Of a DNA stretch of 64,000 bases, positions 24,210-37,301 are shown piece by piece. How positions within the stretch are numbered: position 1 is the first letter of the stretch; every line of letters starts with the position of its first letter. The notes below the pieces were generated by a model. That model did not search any database and was not told where the DNA came from. It saw only the letters and a list, made by a program, of their open reading frames with translations. The position numbers and the translations under genes are program-made. This stretch comes from Nectonema munidae (lineage: Eukaryota > Nematomorpha > Nectonematoida > Nectonematidae), in the NCBI GenBank assembly GCA_030549495.1, contig JAUIRK010000920.1, positions 434,001 to 498,000 of the forward strand, in the 5' to 3' direction.

Positions 24210-25849
24210 ATTCAAATTTTTATTTGTTTTATAAACCCCTTATAATTTTTGTCTTCAATGTTTGATATTTCTGCTTTTTATAATTTATTTATTACTTCTG
24301 ATTGAATAAAATTGTGAATTTTTGCTTTATATGGAAATGCATTCTACTTTTCACAGTTCTTTGAATGCGTCCTAATTATTCAGTTTTTGATTAAATGCTC
24401 TTGTCATTTAGTTAACTAGTGACAAATTATCTTCCTGTTCGTTTATCTTTCAAAGGTATTCGTATCCTCGGAGAATCCAGCATATCTTGTACCATTCTTT
24501 TTTCTAAATGCAGGTATCGACAGATTCATTTGATTGTTTTGCAAAAACGAGTATTAAAAAACCGCAAATTTGTTTCACACTTATTATTTTAAACTCTAAA
24601 GGTAAAACAGCCTAAAAAATAGTTTTCTTTGCCAATTTCTCTAAAACATGAAATTGTTATATAATTTGAATTAAAATTGTCGTAGATAGGTTTTAGATAA
24701 AAACCACAAATTTTTTTTTATCAGATTTTCCAAGTAAGCCTTGTTTATCACAAAAATAAAAACCAGTTCTGTTTTACACTTAAAAATTTTTACAACATAA
24801 AAGTGTAAGTTTTTTAAAATTATTTTTTATAAAAAACGTATTCTCTAAAAAATTCGGATACTTGTTTTAAAAGGCCAATTTTAGAGGATTCCCGCAATTT
24901 TTTACACACATATAAGTAATTTTCCTTTATGATTGCCAAAAATGAAATCACAGTGTCGAATTCAACATATTTTGATGTAATACTTGAAAGTATATTTCAT
25001 TAGATATAATTATATCAAGGAAAATTTTAATTGACACATTCTCAAAAATATTGGTGAATTTCAGAAAATTTTTAAATATAGAATGTTAAATGTCTAAATA
25101 TACATAAGGTTTCTGATATTTCAAATAATCTTTTTATTTAAAACACAAGTTTTGCGCTTTAATAAAAATAGTATCAAAATTTTTCTGAAAACCCATAAAT
25201 TTTGATATTCATTGACAGATTTGGACATGAAAGATCATCGAACTCATTAAAATGGTATCAAAAGATGCAGCTAGCAATTATAGGAAAAGTCAAGTAGCCC
25301 CATAGCAAGCAGTTAAGCTAATTTCGTACGAAGTAGGTTTTTGTTTAGGGGAGGTTGAACCCCCCCCTCCCCCCACCCCCCCCGCTCGGCACTATTGGGG
25401 TTAACACTAAGCAAGAATGATTATTAGTTTCTTATATAAAAAAGTTTGACTTCATTCTACTATAAAAATATAACGTAAAAATATACTTAGATACCTATAT
25501 ATAAATATTTATCGTCATTGAAACCCTCAAAATCTTGACGATTTTATTTAAAATATTCCACACAAAATTTCAGAAATAAAATTACAAGTCAGTAATATAG
25601 TAAAATTTCAATAAATTATGTCAAAAATACACAATTTATTTAGTTAGATAGTGTTTTCGTATTTCTAAAAATTTTTAAAAAGTATTTACTTTTCAGATTT
25701 TTGCTATACAAGTTACAACCAAGCTTATACTTTGCTGATAACAAAGGGAAAGTTCGCTGCCATATAAATTTTGAGTAAAATGCTATTAATTTGATGTTAA
25801 TTAAATAACTACATTTTTATATCTTAATTGGCTTACATATCTATTGTGC
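24210..25849. other. No gene seen
   Basis: AT-rich sequence after the piggyBac copy. A C-rich patch lies at 25358-25383. The following cggcactattggggttaac resembles 62813-62832. Confidence 0.4.
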
Positions 25850-26480
25850 TCTTTCTCCCCCCTTTTTTAGATTTAAAAAAATGTTACATATATTTTTAGT
25901 GATATATATTTAAAATATGCTGAATCTATTTGTGATGTTCGTTTTTTATGAAAATCAATCAAATATGCGAAAAAAATAACAGCTCATTCCATAATTAAAA
26001 TGTTATACGTTTAAAATGTTTTTAAAACATATATATACGTTTTTAGGTATTGTAAATTTTGTGGTAACGTTTATCTTTTATTAAAATCTATCAAACCTAC
26101 CTAAAAATGATTCAAATATGACAGCTTATGTCAAAATTTATTTTTTTAGATAACTTACAAAAAAATTTTGACATCTATATATGTTACTTTTAAGTGTCCT
26201 GAATTTAGTGATGACGTTTATTTTTTATATCATATCAGCGGCTTGCAGGCCTTTTGAATTTTTCCCAACTATAAATATGCAATGTCTTTCTTTTTAAATT
26301 CTTTTTTATATGTTTAGTGGTGTAAGTAAGTAAGTTAGTGGTGTTAATTTACTTACTTACTTACTTACTATTCCAATTTTATTTTATCAATTAATAAATC
26401 TTCTTTTTCTTCTATAAAAATCAACCAAATATGTCAAAAATATAACCTGTCAATTAATGTCAAATATATAAAATTTGAAA
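25850..26480 (-). repeat. Diverged inverted copies of the 137-bp satellite
   Basis: Blocks such as ttttatgaaaatcaatcaaa, aacagctcatt, ctatcaaacctacc and gacagcttatgtc are the reverse complement of the satellite monomer at 61.8-62.7 kb. A foldback of gtaagtaagtaag and cttacttacttac lies at 26320-26368. Confidence 0.55.
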
Positions 26481-28549
26481 TAAATTTTACTTGCAGTATT
26501 GCTAATTATTTTTTTAATTTATTTAATAAAATAACTTTGCGTATTTAATTCACTCAAAATACTTCACTTGTTATTAAATAAACGGTCCCACTAAAATGAG
26601 TAAATATTTTTATCCTATCTATTAACGTTGTAATGGCGGAAAATGGAGAATTGAGTAAATTTTTTGAAAAAAATGGCTGATTTTTCAGAATGTTTCAACT
26701 AATGGCGATTTTTTTTACTTTTTACTAAGATAATTTATTTGGTAATCAAATTTTATTTTCACAACTTATTATAGATTTCTTCTTTACTTTGAATTTATTT
26801 AGATTTATGGTTTCAAATATTTAAATAATAAAAGATGGAAATAAATTTAAACTAATATTTTTACGTTCTTGGTGATATAATTCTGTTTGCTTTGATTGTT
26901 ATCATGGGCCTCTGTTTTTTGAAGTATCTTTTTACTTTATGTTGTGATTCTAACAGTATTTACTCTCAACATGGCATTATTTTTATTTTATCTATTGAGT
27001 AACTGAAATTCAAAGGAAAATTTATATCCTGAAATCTTTGATACCTTATAGTTAAAATAGTTATTTAATATTTCCTCCACTGTTTTGCCTGTTCATAAAG
27101 AAAAATTTTAATATACTTTATTAAGACTTAAATTTTTAAAAATGTACCATTCGCTTTATTATGTTTTTATATAAACATTTCAACTATCATGCTTTTAATG
27201 TTTTAATATTGTGTAGAGGAGGGCATAGAGAACTGTTGAGGAGCAAGTGAAACATTGTAATTTGTCCGTTACTATCGTCGGTGTGCTTTTATGTCAACTT
27301 TAGATAACGATGTAAAGGGTAGGCAAATAATGACTCTAACCGTTATATTTATTTTTCTCTCAACTTGTAAAACATGTTTAAAATTACGATAATCATAATG
27401 GAAGCAGTTTTTTATTTTAAGATTGTATATGATATTTTTGTGTATTGTATAATAAACTTTATGATGCAAATGCTGTGACTGTTGGTGAAAAATTGATCCT
27501 AGTTTGGTTAGGGTTATTTGGTAGTTGAGTGATGTATGGTAGATGCTTGGCATCGATACACAAATGTTTTAATCTTCGGGTTTGGTTCTATATTGAATCT
27601 ATGTTAGCCTTTTCGATGATCTCATCAACTTGAGAAAGTAGTACTACTTTTCTAATCTTAGGATTTAGAAAAAAGTTAGTAAAACTAATTATAGTATCGA
27701 AAAGTTTCTAGTTGCCATTGAATGTCTTTACGATCTGAAATTGGTGACTTCATTTCTATAGTATATTGTTATACTTGATTAAAACCTAAAATTCCTAATC
27801 GTTATTTACAATAGATTAGGAAACTCCTATCTCAATTTACACTTTAGTTAACTGAGAATATAAGGAATATTCATATATTCGTCATATGGACAGAGATCTG
27901 TTGTTCAATTAGGTTACTAACGGTACATGTGAGTAGGGTGGTCAAAGAGGAAGATCAATTATGTTGGAAATGTATGATTAAAAATTGAATTGGTGGGTCT
28001 ATTTGTTTAACACTCGCATGACCGTTTAATTTTTTCTTCTGAGAAAAGCCATTTAGGTCTTTGCCGGCCATAGCTTTTTCTTTATAGTATAATTATTAGT
28101 AAAAACAATAAAAAACCCAACTTTATTTACTTTTACTTTTTTTAAAACTTCACATGTGTTTAAAAATATTTTAATCTGATCAATGATTTTAAGGCTGTTT
28201 TGCACTGTTAATTTAGTCGTTGGAGTACATTTGATTCGATTATATTCTTGAACTAGTTAGCTTTCTTACTTCTCACTATCCTGTAGCAGTTTATGTTTTT
28301 ATTGTATATTTTCATCTCTTTTTAGATATAAAACGAAACAAATGCGCTCAAATGTTTATATTCAATCTAATTGATGATATGACTATGACGTAAAAATATT
28401 GCATTGTGTAATATAGTGGTTCTGAACGGTACTCACTGTGTTCAATACAAATAGCACAATCTAACATCGGGAGGCAGACCTGCATTAAATATAAGGAACA
28501 TATCATCCTCCTGCTTCAAATTTAGAAACCAAAGACGAAGTCAACCCGT
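26481..28549. other. No gene seen
   Basis: AT-rich. TTAACACTCGCATGACC at about 28008 resembles the end of a piggyBac-type element and precedes the relic at 28557, but no partner end was found. Confidence 0.35.
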
Positions 28550-28556
28550 ACAAAAT

Positions 28557-29240
28557 TTGGTCTTTTTTTCACTCCTTCAAGAAGTTTTTATCAAAACACA
28601 TCAATACCTAAAAAGAAAAATTGAAAGTTCTTCTAATGTTTCTAATCATTTGATATATTTCAGTGAATATTTTATCATTGGCAAATTTTTAGCGTATATG
28701 GCATTTCGATATATTATCGGAATTGAATCCGATCAAAAGATACTTATTGAAAAACTTTACTCTTTTAAAACTGGCTCACTTTTTGTGAAAGCTGCTATCA
28801 GTAAAAATGATTTTAAGTTTATCTCAAGGTTTTTGTGTTTTGATGATCCTTTTACAAGAAACATTCAAAGTGAACAAATTGCTTTAGTAATAATTTTCAA
28901 TGATCATTTTCAGCAAGTCTTTTCAAAGTAAGCTTGTATTTTTACTAAAAATCAGTAAACTATACGAACTAAAACTTTTCAAATACTGGATGCCACAAGA
29001 TTATGTTTGCGTTGACGAACAACTTTTGAGATTCCGAGGAAATTGTCCAATAAAGGTGTACGATCCTAGTAAGCCTGGTAAATAGGGGATAAAATTTTAT
29101 CACTTGAATGATGCTAGAACATATTACGTTATATGTCTTAAATCATACGCTTCAGACCTACATGAAAGATCTTACTTCTCAGGATGCAAAATCGTCAAAA
29201 GAGTTGTGAATTTATCCAAGGTGCCCAAAGGTACTTGAAT
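28557..29240 (+). pseudogene. piggyBac transposase relic
   Basis: Two overlapping frames give the central piggyBac domain. FLAYMAFRYIIGIES, KNDFKFISRFLCFDDPFTR and ALVIIFNDHFQQ are in the first; DYVCVDEQLLRFRGNCPI and VYDPSKPGK in the second, with a frameshift near 28925. A stop follows PSKPGK, but the frame continues recognisably (IKFYHLNDARTYYVICL) to about 29240. The VDEQLLRFRG motif holds a catalytic Asp. The C-terminus is missing or unrecognisable. Confidence 0.85.
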
Positions 29241-30619
29241 AATAAGTAATGGCTTTTTCACGAGTTATGCTTATGGGGTAAGGAGCGCAACTTATCAGTT
29301 TAAGGCACAGTGACTTCAAACAAACGGTGTGTTCCTCCAATCGTCAAAACTCAACATTTAAAAAAATGTGCGATTGGCAGAGTATGAATTCAGGACTTTG
29401 TGGGGATAGTTAAAAAGATAAAATCTTTTCTTAAATATTTGGCAAGAGCCTAGTATAAATAAAACACCTCAATTAAGAATGACAACCGATTATTACATAA
29501 ACGTATTTCAAGGGTTTTCAAAAAAGTTTGTGAATCATGTGGTATTTATTGACCGATCTACGCTTCCCTACTAGCCATAAAATGGGAGATTGAGGGAGGA
29601 AGGAATGGCGACCTAAGGTAATTTCAAATACAACAGTTTTTTGAAGTGGTAAAGGACAGGGGGTGGTAATGAAATGTAAGAATGAAAAATAAATGAAAGG
29701 TAATGGTTGTGTGTTACAGGGCTTAATATATAACATAGACGGAGCTAAAATTTTAATAATTTTACATTACGTATTTTCCAAAAATCAAATATGACATATC
29801 ATATCATCTGAACATTATTTTTTATATAAAATTGATTAATTTTATTTAATTTTATTTTTCTTGAGGTCCAAAGAAATAAATGCAATATTAGTCTTATCAA
29901 ATCAAATTTCGCTCCAGCTGTTAACTCCCTCAATAAAGAGGGTTTTTCTCATTGATTGGAAATTGTTGGCCAATTGGAACAATAGTTTCAATATTGGATG
30001 ATACTTTACTGTATAATAAAGATTGAAGTGTTTCATCATTTATTTATATTTAAAAAACAAATAAATTGATTCTGATTTTGAAATTTCCTCCTTTTGATTT
30101 TCATGGCATGTTCTTGATATATTGTGTTTCAGGTACAGTATAGTAGATGCATCTTTAGTTTTCTCGATCTGACACAGCTCAACTCTCATTAACCTTAACA
30201 AATTGATTGAAAAATTATTAAATTAATATCTTAATTATAAATTTTTTGATGAAATTTATATTGATTAGAAAATAATTTTAAACTGAAAATTTTGATTGAT
30301 TAAAATTATCTATCATATCGAATTGGTTAGGTTATAAATCATTTTGATTATAAGAGATATAATCATTTAGATAATTTAATCGAATATAATGTATGTTTAT
30401 TCTCCATTATCAGACTAAAATACGATTAAAAAAGTATATAATGTTAAAAAAATATTGAATCATACCCATGTTGAGAATATTTTTACATAAACAAAACAGA
30501 ATATCTTACATTATGAAGTTGAGGATATACCTGAAATCTAAGTGAAACAGAAATTAGCATTTATCGTCAGTTTTTTATCCAAAAGCATGCAAAAATTCGT
30601 GCAAAGGGTAAGAACATGC
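29241..30619. other. No gene seen
   Basis: AT-rich spacer between the piggyBac relic and the OTU-MULE gene. No terminal inverted repeat matching the right side of the OTU-MULE gene was found by eye. Confidence 0.4.
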
Positions 30620-33226
30620 TTAAAAAATAAATTTACCATTTGGATCTTCATCTGGCTTTCTTTTCATTTTATACGATACAGTCTTACATGTTTTTATACG
30701 TTTTCTCTGGCCTGGTTTTTTTGCTACATTTGTTTTAAAAGGCACTAAAAGCTCACCTCCCCTTGAAATTATGTCACTTTTCTTTTTTGTTAAGTTTTTA
30801 ACTGGATGATTATCATTGATTCCATATTTTGAGGATGAAATATAATCACTTTGCCCGCTAAGAGATAGATCTATTAGTTTTTGGTCCCTTTCAACTTCCC
30901 TTTCTAGCATTTCGATAATTTCTGACAGTCTTTTATTTTTCCAATTAATATTTAATTTAAAAATATGATTTTTACTTTCAGAAATATTATTTTTCCACAT
31001 TAATGGAATATCATATTTCATTCTTGGTAATACAACGTGAGTTTTGATTGTTTCGATTAAGTTTTTCAAATAAGAATCAAAATTATTACAGAATTTATTA
31101 TTGATAAGATTGACTAAATAATCAAATTCTGATAAAGATTTTGAACAAATTAAACCTTTTTTAGAAAATAATAAATTATTTAAAACGTTGAATTCATTAT
31201 TTTTCAAATTTTGATGCTTTTTATTATGGAAAACCAAATTTTCTTTCAGATGCCTAGTACAAAAAATTAGTGTTAGGTCAAAGAATGTATGTTTAAGTCC
31301 TTTAACAAGTGCTTTTTCTTGATCACAACCTATAATTAAGGGATAGTCTATGAGTTTTGTTTTAATATTATTAAAAAAATGAGAATATGTCTCAAAACTA
31401 CAATCATAGTGTAGAAAAAGGGGCCCAAGAATGATAGGATTTGTGTTTTTACCTTTTCTTAACAACCTTTTGTCTTGAAACACAAAGAAGGTCAAGTAAA
31501 GAGGACTTAAATTAAAAGTTCGGTCTATTCCGATAATGTAATTATTTTTAATAGCCATGTTTAGATGATTTATTTGATCTGTAGTATAAAGGATAAATGC
31601 AGGAGTGTTGTTGGAAGAATAACAAGATTGTATAAATCGATGGCCCTTATGAATTGAGTTGAGTAAAAAAAGAATGTCGTCAGAGAGGTTATTTTTATAA
31701 GCGTTATTTGTGAGGGAATATTTCAAATTTTCTATGTATTTTGAGTCTCTGGGGAGAAATGTATTAGTGAGTAAGGAATTAGTGTAAATGTTTCTTGAAG
31801 TTTCACCTTGGTGAATTTGTTGTTTGATGAAGTTTTTAACTTGGAAGGGTGTTTTAAAATAAGGACATGTGTTTGTTTTTGAATTACCATGTGATAGTGG
31901 AACTGAAAAAGAACCAATATATTCATATGTGATTAAATTTAGTAGCTCTTTTTTAGGAAAGGTTTCAAAATATGAAATTCTTCTTTTAAAGTTACGGTTG
32001 TTTTTTAAAAAAGAGTAATATCTTTTTAAAATAAATCCTTCGCTTAAGTTAGATTTTTTTTTCAATTTTACTAGCTCGTTATCATTACTTAGTATATAAT
32101 TGTATTTTTGCAATGTATTTGAGGACCAGGCTCCACAATCATCGATATATAAATGTCTTTCTTTTTCAGGTATTTTTAATAGAAAACATATATTTTTCTT
32201 GAACCCCTTGGGAACTTCTTTAAAGAACGATTTATGTGCAAATGATATAAAATCAAACCATTCTTTCAATTTTAAAAATGCATCATTTAGTCCTTTGAAT
32301 GATGAACTAGAAGGAGTAAAATGAGAAAAATAATCGTGATCATTTTGTATGACTAATAAATTATTATTCGTTTTACTATCTTCAATTAGAGAGAAATGAT
32401 CCACATCTAAATATCTGGGTTTATTCAAAAAGCTTATATGGTGAGATTCATCAACCATGGCAACAAAATGATTTGCAATGTTTATGCCATTTAGAGAAAA
32501 ATTCGTGCATGAAAATAAAATACGTAATGGAATATTTTTTTTACAATTGGAGTTGAGTGGTGATATTAATTGATTTAGAACATAATATGCGATGTTATCA
32601 TTTGAATAAGGTGGAAAGATCAGTTCTATATGAATATTAAGAGCTGTTGACATGGCACATATGGTAAAAATATTTGACCAACCCCCAAAAATTGAAACAT
32701 TCTCGATTGCGGTATAAATATCACATACCTTTTGATAAGTAGGATTTTTATATAAATCGAAATTTGTAAAAAGTTCAATGCATGTAAGAATCCTTAGATG
32801 CTTATTGAATTTTTCGTTGTCAAAGAGCAAACTGGAAACGGCATTGAAAAAACAATTTCCATCTGGAGTTGAAAAAATCGGAACATAGCCTCCTAAGCCA
32901 AAGGTTTTTATAATGTTAACTGAGGTTTGATCTTGATTTGAAAAGTACAGTTTTGGTAACGCACAAAAATGCATACTTTTATATTTTAATAATATTTTCT
33001 CAGACTCCAAATGATCCTTCAAATTTTGTAAGTTATATGTTTTATAAATATTATTAAGTCTTTCTAATGCTATATCATATGTATAACAATCTGCACATAT
33101 AAATAAGTTGGGGTTTTCTCTGAAATAGGCTAAATCATTCTCAATCAGGGTAAAACAATTCATGATAACATTATCACATTTATTACATCTCAATGAGATA
33201 GAATCAGAATAATTTCTTGTGAACAT
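30620..33226 (-). CDS. Intact OTU-protease/MULE transposase fusion
   Basis: The ATG at 33226 opens 868 codons without a break. Residues 14-47 hold two CX2C pairs (RCNKC, ICADC), a likely zinc ribbon. Residues 118-260 form an OTU-type cysteine-protease domain, with DGNCFF (Cys125) and NHFVAM (His253). Residues 555-760 form a Mutator-like (MULE) DDE transposase: IIGIDRTFN (Asp568), IIGCDQEKALVKG (Asp635), the C-x2-H of FCTRH, and NNISESKNH (Glu750). A basic tail (KKPGQRKRIK, KMKRK) may be a nuclear signal. A TTTTTAG acceptor lies just before the ATG, and GGTAAAT near the stop is a possible donor, so untranslated or extra exons are possible. The complete triads suggest a recently active transposon or a gene kept by selection. 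OTU proteins usually cleave ubiquitin; its role here is unknown. Confidence 0.85.
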   Translation of the reverse strand: MFTRNYSDSISLRCNKCDNVIMNCFTLIENDLAYFRENPNLFICADCYTYDIALERLNNIYKTYNLQNLKDHLESEKILLKYKSMHFCALPKLYFSNQDQTSVNIIKTFGLGGYVPIFSTPDGNCFFNAVSSLLFDNEKFNKHLRILTCIELFTNFDLYKNPTYQKVCDIYTAIENVSIFGGWSNIFTICAMSTALNIHIELIFPPYSNDNIAYYVLNQLISPLNSNCKKNIPLRILFSCTNFSLNGINIANHFVAMVDESHHISFLNKPRYLDVDHFSLIEDSKTNNNLLVIQNDHDYFSHFTPSSSSFKGLNDAFLKLKEWFDFISFAHKSFFKEVPKGFKKNICFLLKIPEKERHLYIDDCGAWSSNTLQKYNYILSNDNELVKLKKKSNLSEGFILKRYYSFLKNNRNFKRRISYFETFPKKELLNLITYEYIGSFSVPLSHGNSKTNTCPYFKTPFQVKNFIKQQIHQGETSRNIYTNSLLTNTFLPRDSKYIENLKYSLTNNAYKNNLSDDILFLLNSIHKGHRFIQSCYSSNNTPAFILYTTDQINHLNMAIKNNYIIGIDRTFNLSPLYLTFFVFQDKRLLRKGKNTNPIILGPLFLHYDCSFETYSHFFNNIKTKLIDYPLIIGCDQEKALVKGLKHTFFDLTLIFCTRHLKENLVFHNKKHQNLKNNEFNVLNNLLFSKKGLICSKSLSEFDYLVNLINNKFCNNFDSYLKNLIETIKTHVVLPRMKYDIPLMWKNNISESKNHIFKLNINWKNKRLSEIIEMLEREVERDQKLIDLSLSGQSDYISSSKYGINDNHPVKNLTKKKSDIISRGGELLVPFKTNVAKKPGQRKRIKTCKTVSYKMKRKPDEDPNGKFIF

Positions 33227-33239
33227 TGCAGTCAAATTT

Positions 33240-34814
33240 GATCCTAAAAATAAAAAAAAATTTTAATAGCTAGCTAGAATGTTCTAACTGCAATATTTTT
33301 TAATAAAAACCAGAAATAATATTTAAAAATATTTTATATATGTCTACTCAATACTTAAAATAATTATCGATAACTAAAGAAAAGAAAAATATTCAAATCC
33401 AAAAATTTCAGGTTTATCACTGAAATCTCCATTTTTAAATAGATGTAACTTACGATAAGAATTATTTTTAAAAGAAAAAAGTGGATAAAAATCTAGAAAA
33501 AAATATAAATTTTGTTATTTAAAGACACTTTGTCATGATGAAGGGTACTCAAGACATGCACTCTTTTGTATTATTTTTTGAAGTACATTTTCGCTAAAAT
33601 AAAATTTGAGCGTACCGTTCAACAATTGTGATTTTTTTCACCAATTGGATTGAAAAGTTCTAAAAAGTAAAAAAGTTATCGCGAACAAGATTCCTTTCTT
33701 TGGGGTTTTAAACTAAATCTAAAACAACTCTTTGTCCATTTGTTTTTCGGAAGCCTGATCATGTGACTTTCCTCTATTCCACGCGTACTTAGTTTAGCTA
33801 TCACATAACATTCAAACTTTGATACTATATTTTGCTGGCTTAGAAGGAATATATTGTTTTATTAGACATCGCCCACAAAAATACAAGTTGTTCATCTATC
33901 GTTATATTTTCGTAAGGTGTAAAAAGAGTTTGCAAATTTCTTACTTTGTTTTCCCATAATTTTTTGATTGGAACAAAATTGTGTTTAGCACAAGACTCTT
34001 TTCTTTCCTTTTTTCATCGAAGCGCAGCACGATGAAAAATTAAAACAAGAATCAAATTGATCCATAATAATTGAAATAAACTTTTTGACAAATTTTGTTA
34101 CCCTAACTTTACCATGAATAATATATTCAGCTTTAAATTTACCTTTAGATATTAATTTGCTTTGTCAACTTTCCATTGAATGATTTAATCTGGAGCAAAG
34201 GTTCCTCCTATATGGGTCTATTCTTCAATATAATGATAAAAATCGCCCTCATTGTAGCCTGTTTTGATTCATCTTTACAAAAGTCTTTTTTCCTTCAGGC
34301 ATAATTCTTCACCCACACACCAATGTCTTTATCTTTAATTTTGTCTTTAGTTTTCCCCCACAAAAAATTTTAAGTTGTCTTCTTTATTCTCTATCAAATT
34401 CTATTAAATTATAATTTAATGTATTATTCATTCATTAATATTAATGGATTAATTGTTGCAAACAAAGCAATAGATAAGAGCAGTATTTAGTTCTTAGAAT
34501 TTTTTTTGATATCTTGTTGCCCAATACCGTTTTCTTAATTTTATTATCGTCTTTTTGTACTTTTTATTTTTGAAATATATTATATGTAACGGAATGGAGT
34601 ATTAAGTAAATTAAGAGAGAATTTCTAATGAAAACATTGTAGTTCCAGTATCTGTTTAACGGATAATTTATTTATTTCTTACGTCTGAATTACAGATGTT
34701 AATGAATTTTACAGTAACTTGAGACCAATATAAAATTATCATAATTAATTTACATTGAATAAAAGCATGGAGTAAAGCAACTTAGATTTAACCGTTAGGG
34801 TATTTTTATATTAT
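33240..34814. other. No gene seen
   Basis: AT-rich sequence upstream of the OTU-MULE gene. No promoter element or long inverted repeat stands out. Confidence 0.4.
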
Positions 34815-34863
34815 AAATTCTAATGCGATATCAAGTGTATAACAATCTGAACATATAAATTTG
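34815..34863 (-). repeat. Fragment of a second OTU-MULE copy
   Basis: About 45 bases match the OTU-MULE N-terminal coding region (33063-33110), in the same orientation, at roughly 90 percent. The match covers ttctaatgc.atatca and gtataacaatctg.acatat, the codons around the second zinc CX2C. Confidence 0.7.
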
Positions 34864-34960
34864 CCGGCAAATCGTCTAGTGGTAAAAGCTTTTCGATTCC
34901 GATGTGATTTCTCTTACCATCTGTTCAGCTATAGAAGTTTACTTTTCCTCTCATGCTATA
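34864..34960 (+). repeat. Weak tRNA/SINE-like sequence
   Basis: gtctagtggtaaaagc looks like a tRNA A box and ttttcgattcc like a B box, but they are too close for a tRNA. It begins exactly where the OTU-MULE fragment ends. Confidence 0.25.
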
Positions 34961-36189
34961 CCGATAACTAAAAAATATATATAATTCGAAAATATAGATA
35001 TATCTTTAATAATTTTATTGAAATTCATTTTTAATGGATAATTATATTCTTATTTTGAATTATTTAGTATACAAAAATTTTAATAATAATTTTAAATTAT
35101 TAATACACTAATAAGATCAAGGCTTTTTACTTAGATTTTGTATTGTTGGAAATAAAATTTTTGGTATTAATTTAGTTATACTTTTTAAAATGGTGCGTTA
35201 AAAATTGGAAATTTACTCAAAAAAATTTACTCATTTTAGTGTGACCCTTAAATAAATATCTCGATAGGAAATCCATCATTTTGGTTACAAACTCCTTATC
35301 TAATGGTAGTCTCCACGTCATTTCTACTATACTTTTACAGTTTGTAATTTTGCTGTCATTCTTTCTTTTTAGCTTTACATTCATTTGAAATTAATTTTCT
35401 GCCACCTGTGTTCGAAAAGACATTTTTAAAGATTTATTTAGAAAAGACCTATCCTTACCAATCCAATCTTTAAAATGTCATCCAAATTTTTTTTGTAAAA
35501 AAAAGTTTATCTGGAGTAAAAGATTTCCATCAATTTTCATTATACTATTTTTTTGTTTTTTAAGACTCAATTTTAGTATATGTTCCTTTCCAGTATTTTT
35601 CACTTTATAATGGCTTTTGTTTGCGGCTTACCGTCTGTCAAAGTCCTTTTGCAAAAAATTTACAGTAAAATTTCTCTAAACCACAGTGGGACAAAAGAAA
35701 ACAACTAGTTTAGTAAAAATATTGTTCAAAATTACTCTACCTGTCAATATTTGTTTTAACTCACAATTTTAAATTCAAAATTAAAAGTAAAAAAAAATTT
35801 CTTTACATTTTTATTTTAAAAATTAATTAATGTTTTAAAACATCTATTGTTTTTTGTTATTTTTTTTAGCTCTTTTTGGACAATCAGTTCTAGTTCTGTA
35901 ATGATAGGCTAAGTTTTTTTTGTAAAATGACACTAACAGTAGTATTTTTGAATTCTTTAAGAGTTCTTTCTGCTGATAAAAACTGTTTTATCTGTCTGAT
36001 TGTTTTAGTCGCATCATCACAAAAGTATAGTAGACCAATTTTGACTCTGGTACTGAGCTCAATAAAAGTTAAATAAATTTTTTTTGAAACGTGAAATATA
36101 ATTTTGTCATCGTCTTTCTCATCAATAAGTACACTCTTTGATGAATTCAATCAATATTTCATTTTAAAAATACCGCATATTTTACAAAG
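34961..36189. other. No gene seen
   Basis: AT-rich. Minus-strand open frames here have no recognisable motif. Confidence 0.35.
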
Positions 36190-37125
36190 ATTTATCAATT
36201 GATGAAATGATGGTAAATTATTATGGACATCATGATATCAATCAATTTATTAGAGGTAAGCCTATAAGATTTGGTTTTAAAGTGTGGTCTTTATGTGGAA
36301 GCAATGGATATTGTTACAAATTTGACCTATATTGTGGAAAAGATCAAACTTTACCTAAAAATCAAAAACCACTTAGCTCACAAGTAGTTGTAAATTTAAT
36401 AAATAACAATAATGATAACGATCATCGTTTATTTTCCTATAACTTCTTTACTTCTAGAGCTTTTGTAAAATTTCTTTCTAAAAAAAGGTTCGTGTGACGG
36501 GAACAAAATGTGAAAATCGATTGGAAAAATGCCCGGTCATTTGTAAAAACACCTTTTCAAAAGGAAATCTTTGAAAATTTGATTTTTTGACAAAAAAAGC
36601 GAAATTTTATTGGTTTGATAGCAAAGTCGTAAACGTAATGACAAATTTTAACGAAGTCAATCCAGTATCTAATGTTGAGAGGTATGACAGCGAAAAAATG
36701 CCTTGATATAGTTTAGCTAAAGTTATTGAAATATTATAATTTGGGTATGGGTGGAGTGGATTTACAAGACTGAATGTTAAGCAAATATGAGATAATTAGG
36801 GATATATAGGGCTTTTATACAGATTCGTTGGTAATGATAATATGCCCCGATTCTTGATATTAGAAGAGACCGTAACATATTTAAAGCTTGCTACTTTTAC
36901 TAAACTTAAAAGTCATTGCTCAGTTCTACACCTAAAAGTTTAGAATATGATGGTATTGGACACATGTCAACTAGTCTAAATGCTAGACGTAGATGCCAAT
37001 TAGAAAGTTGTAAACTTTGCCCCTTATTTCTCAATAAAATATTTGATATTTTTTGTTATTTATGTATAAAAAAATTCTTGCTAGATTTTGAGCTCAGCCC
37101 TAAAGAGTCATTTTTGGACGCATCC
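36190..37125 (+). pseudogene. piggyBac transposase relic (PGBD-like)
   Basis: It starts with LSIDEMMVNYYGHH, then FIRGKPIRFGFKVWSL and YKFDLYCGK, the catalytic middle of a PGBD-type piggyBac protein. HRLFSYNFFTSRA follows at about 36425-36460. After a stop at 36495 the homology continues in other frames (NVMTNFNEVNPVSNVERY near 36630). The C-terminal Cys-rich finger RRRCQLESCKLC with CYLCIKK closes it at 36985-37075. It differs from the three other piggyBac copies in this window. Confidence 0.85.
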
Positions 37126-37301
37126 GTAATTCAGCAACTAATGATTTTTTTCTGAAATTTTGTAAGGGTATTAGGTAGGCTATGAATAAGTTGTATATAA
37201 TGAAAATTCATATGATTTCAGCGATTCATAAAATCTAGGTTAATAGAGACTAAAAATTAGGGAATAAAGTATAAATTCAAGGTTTGAATGATAATTACTA
37301 A

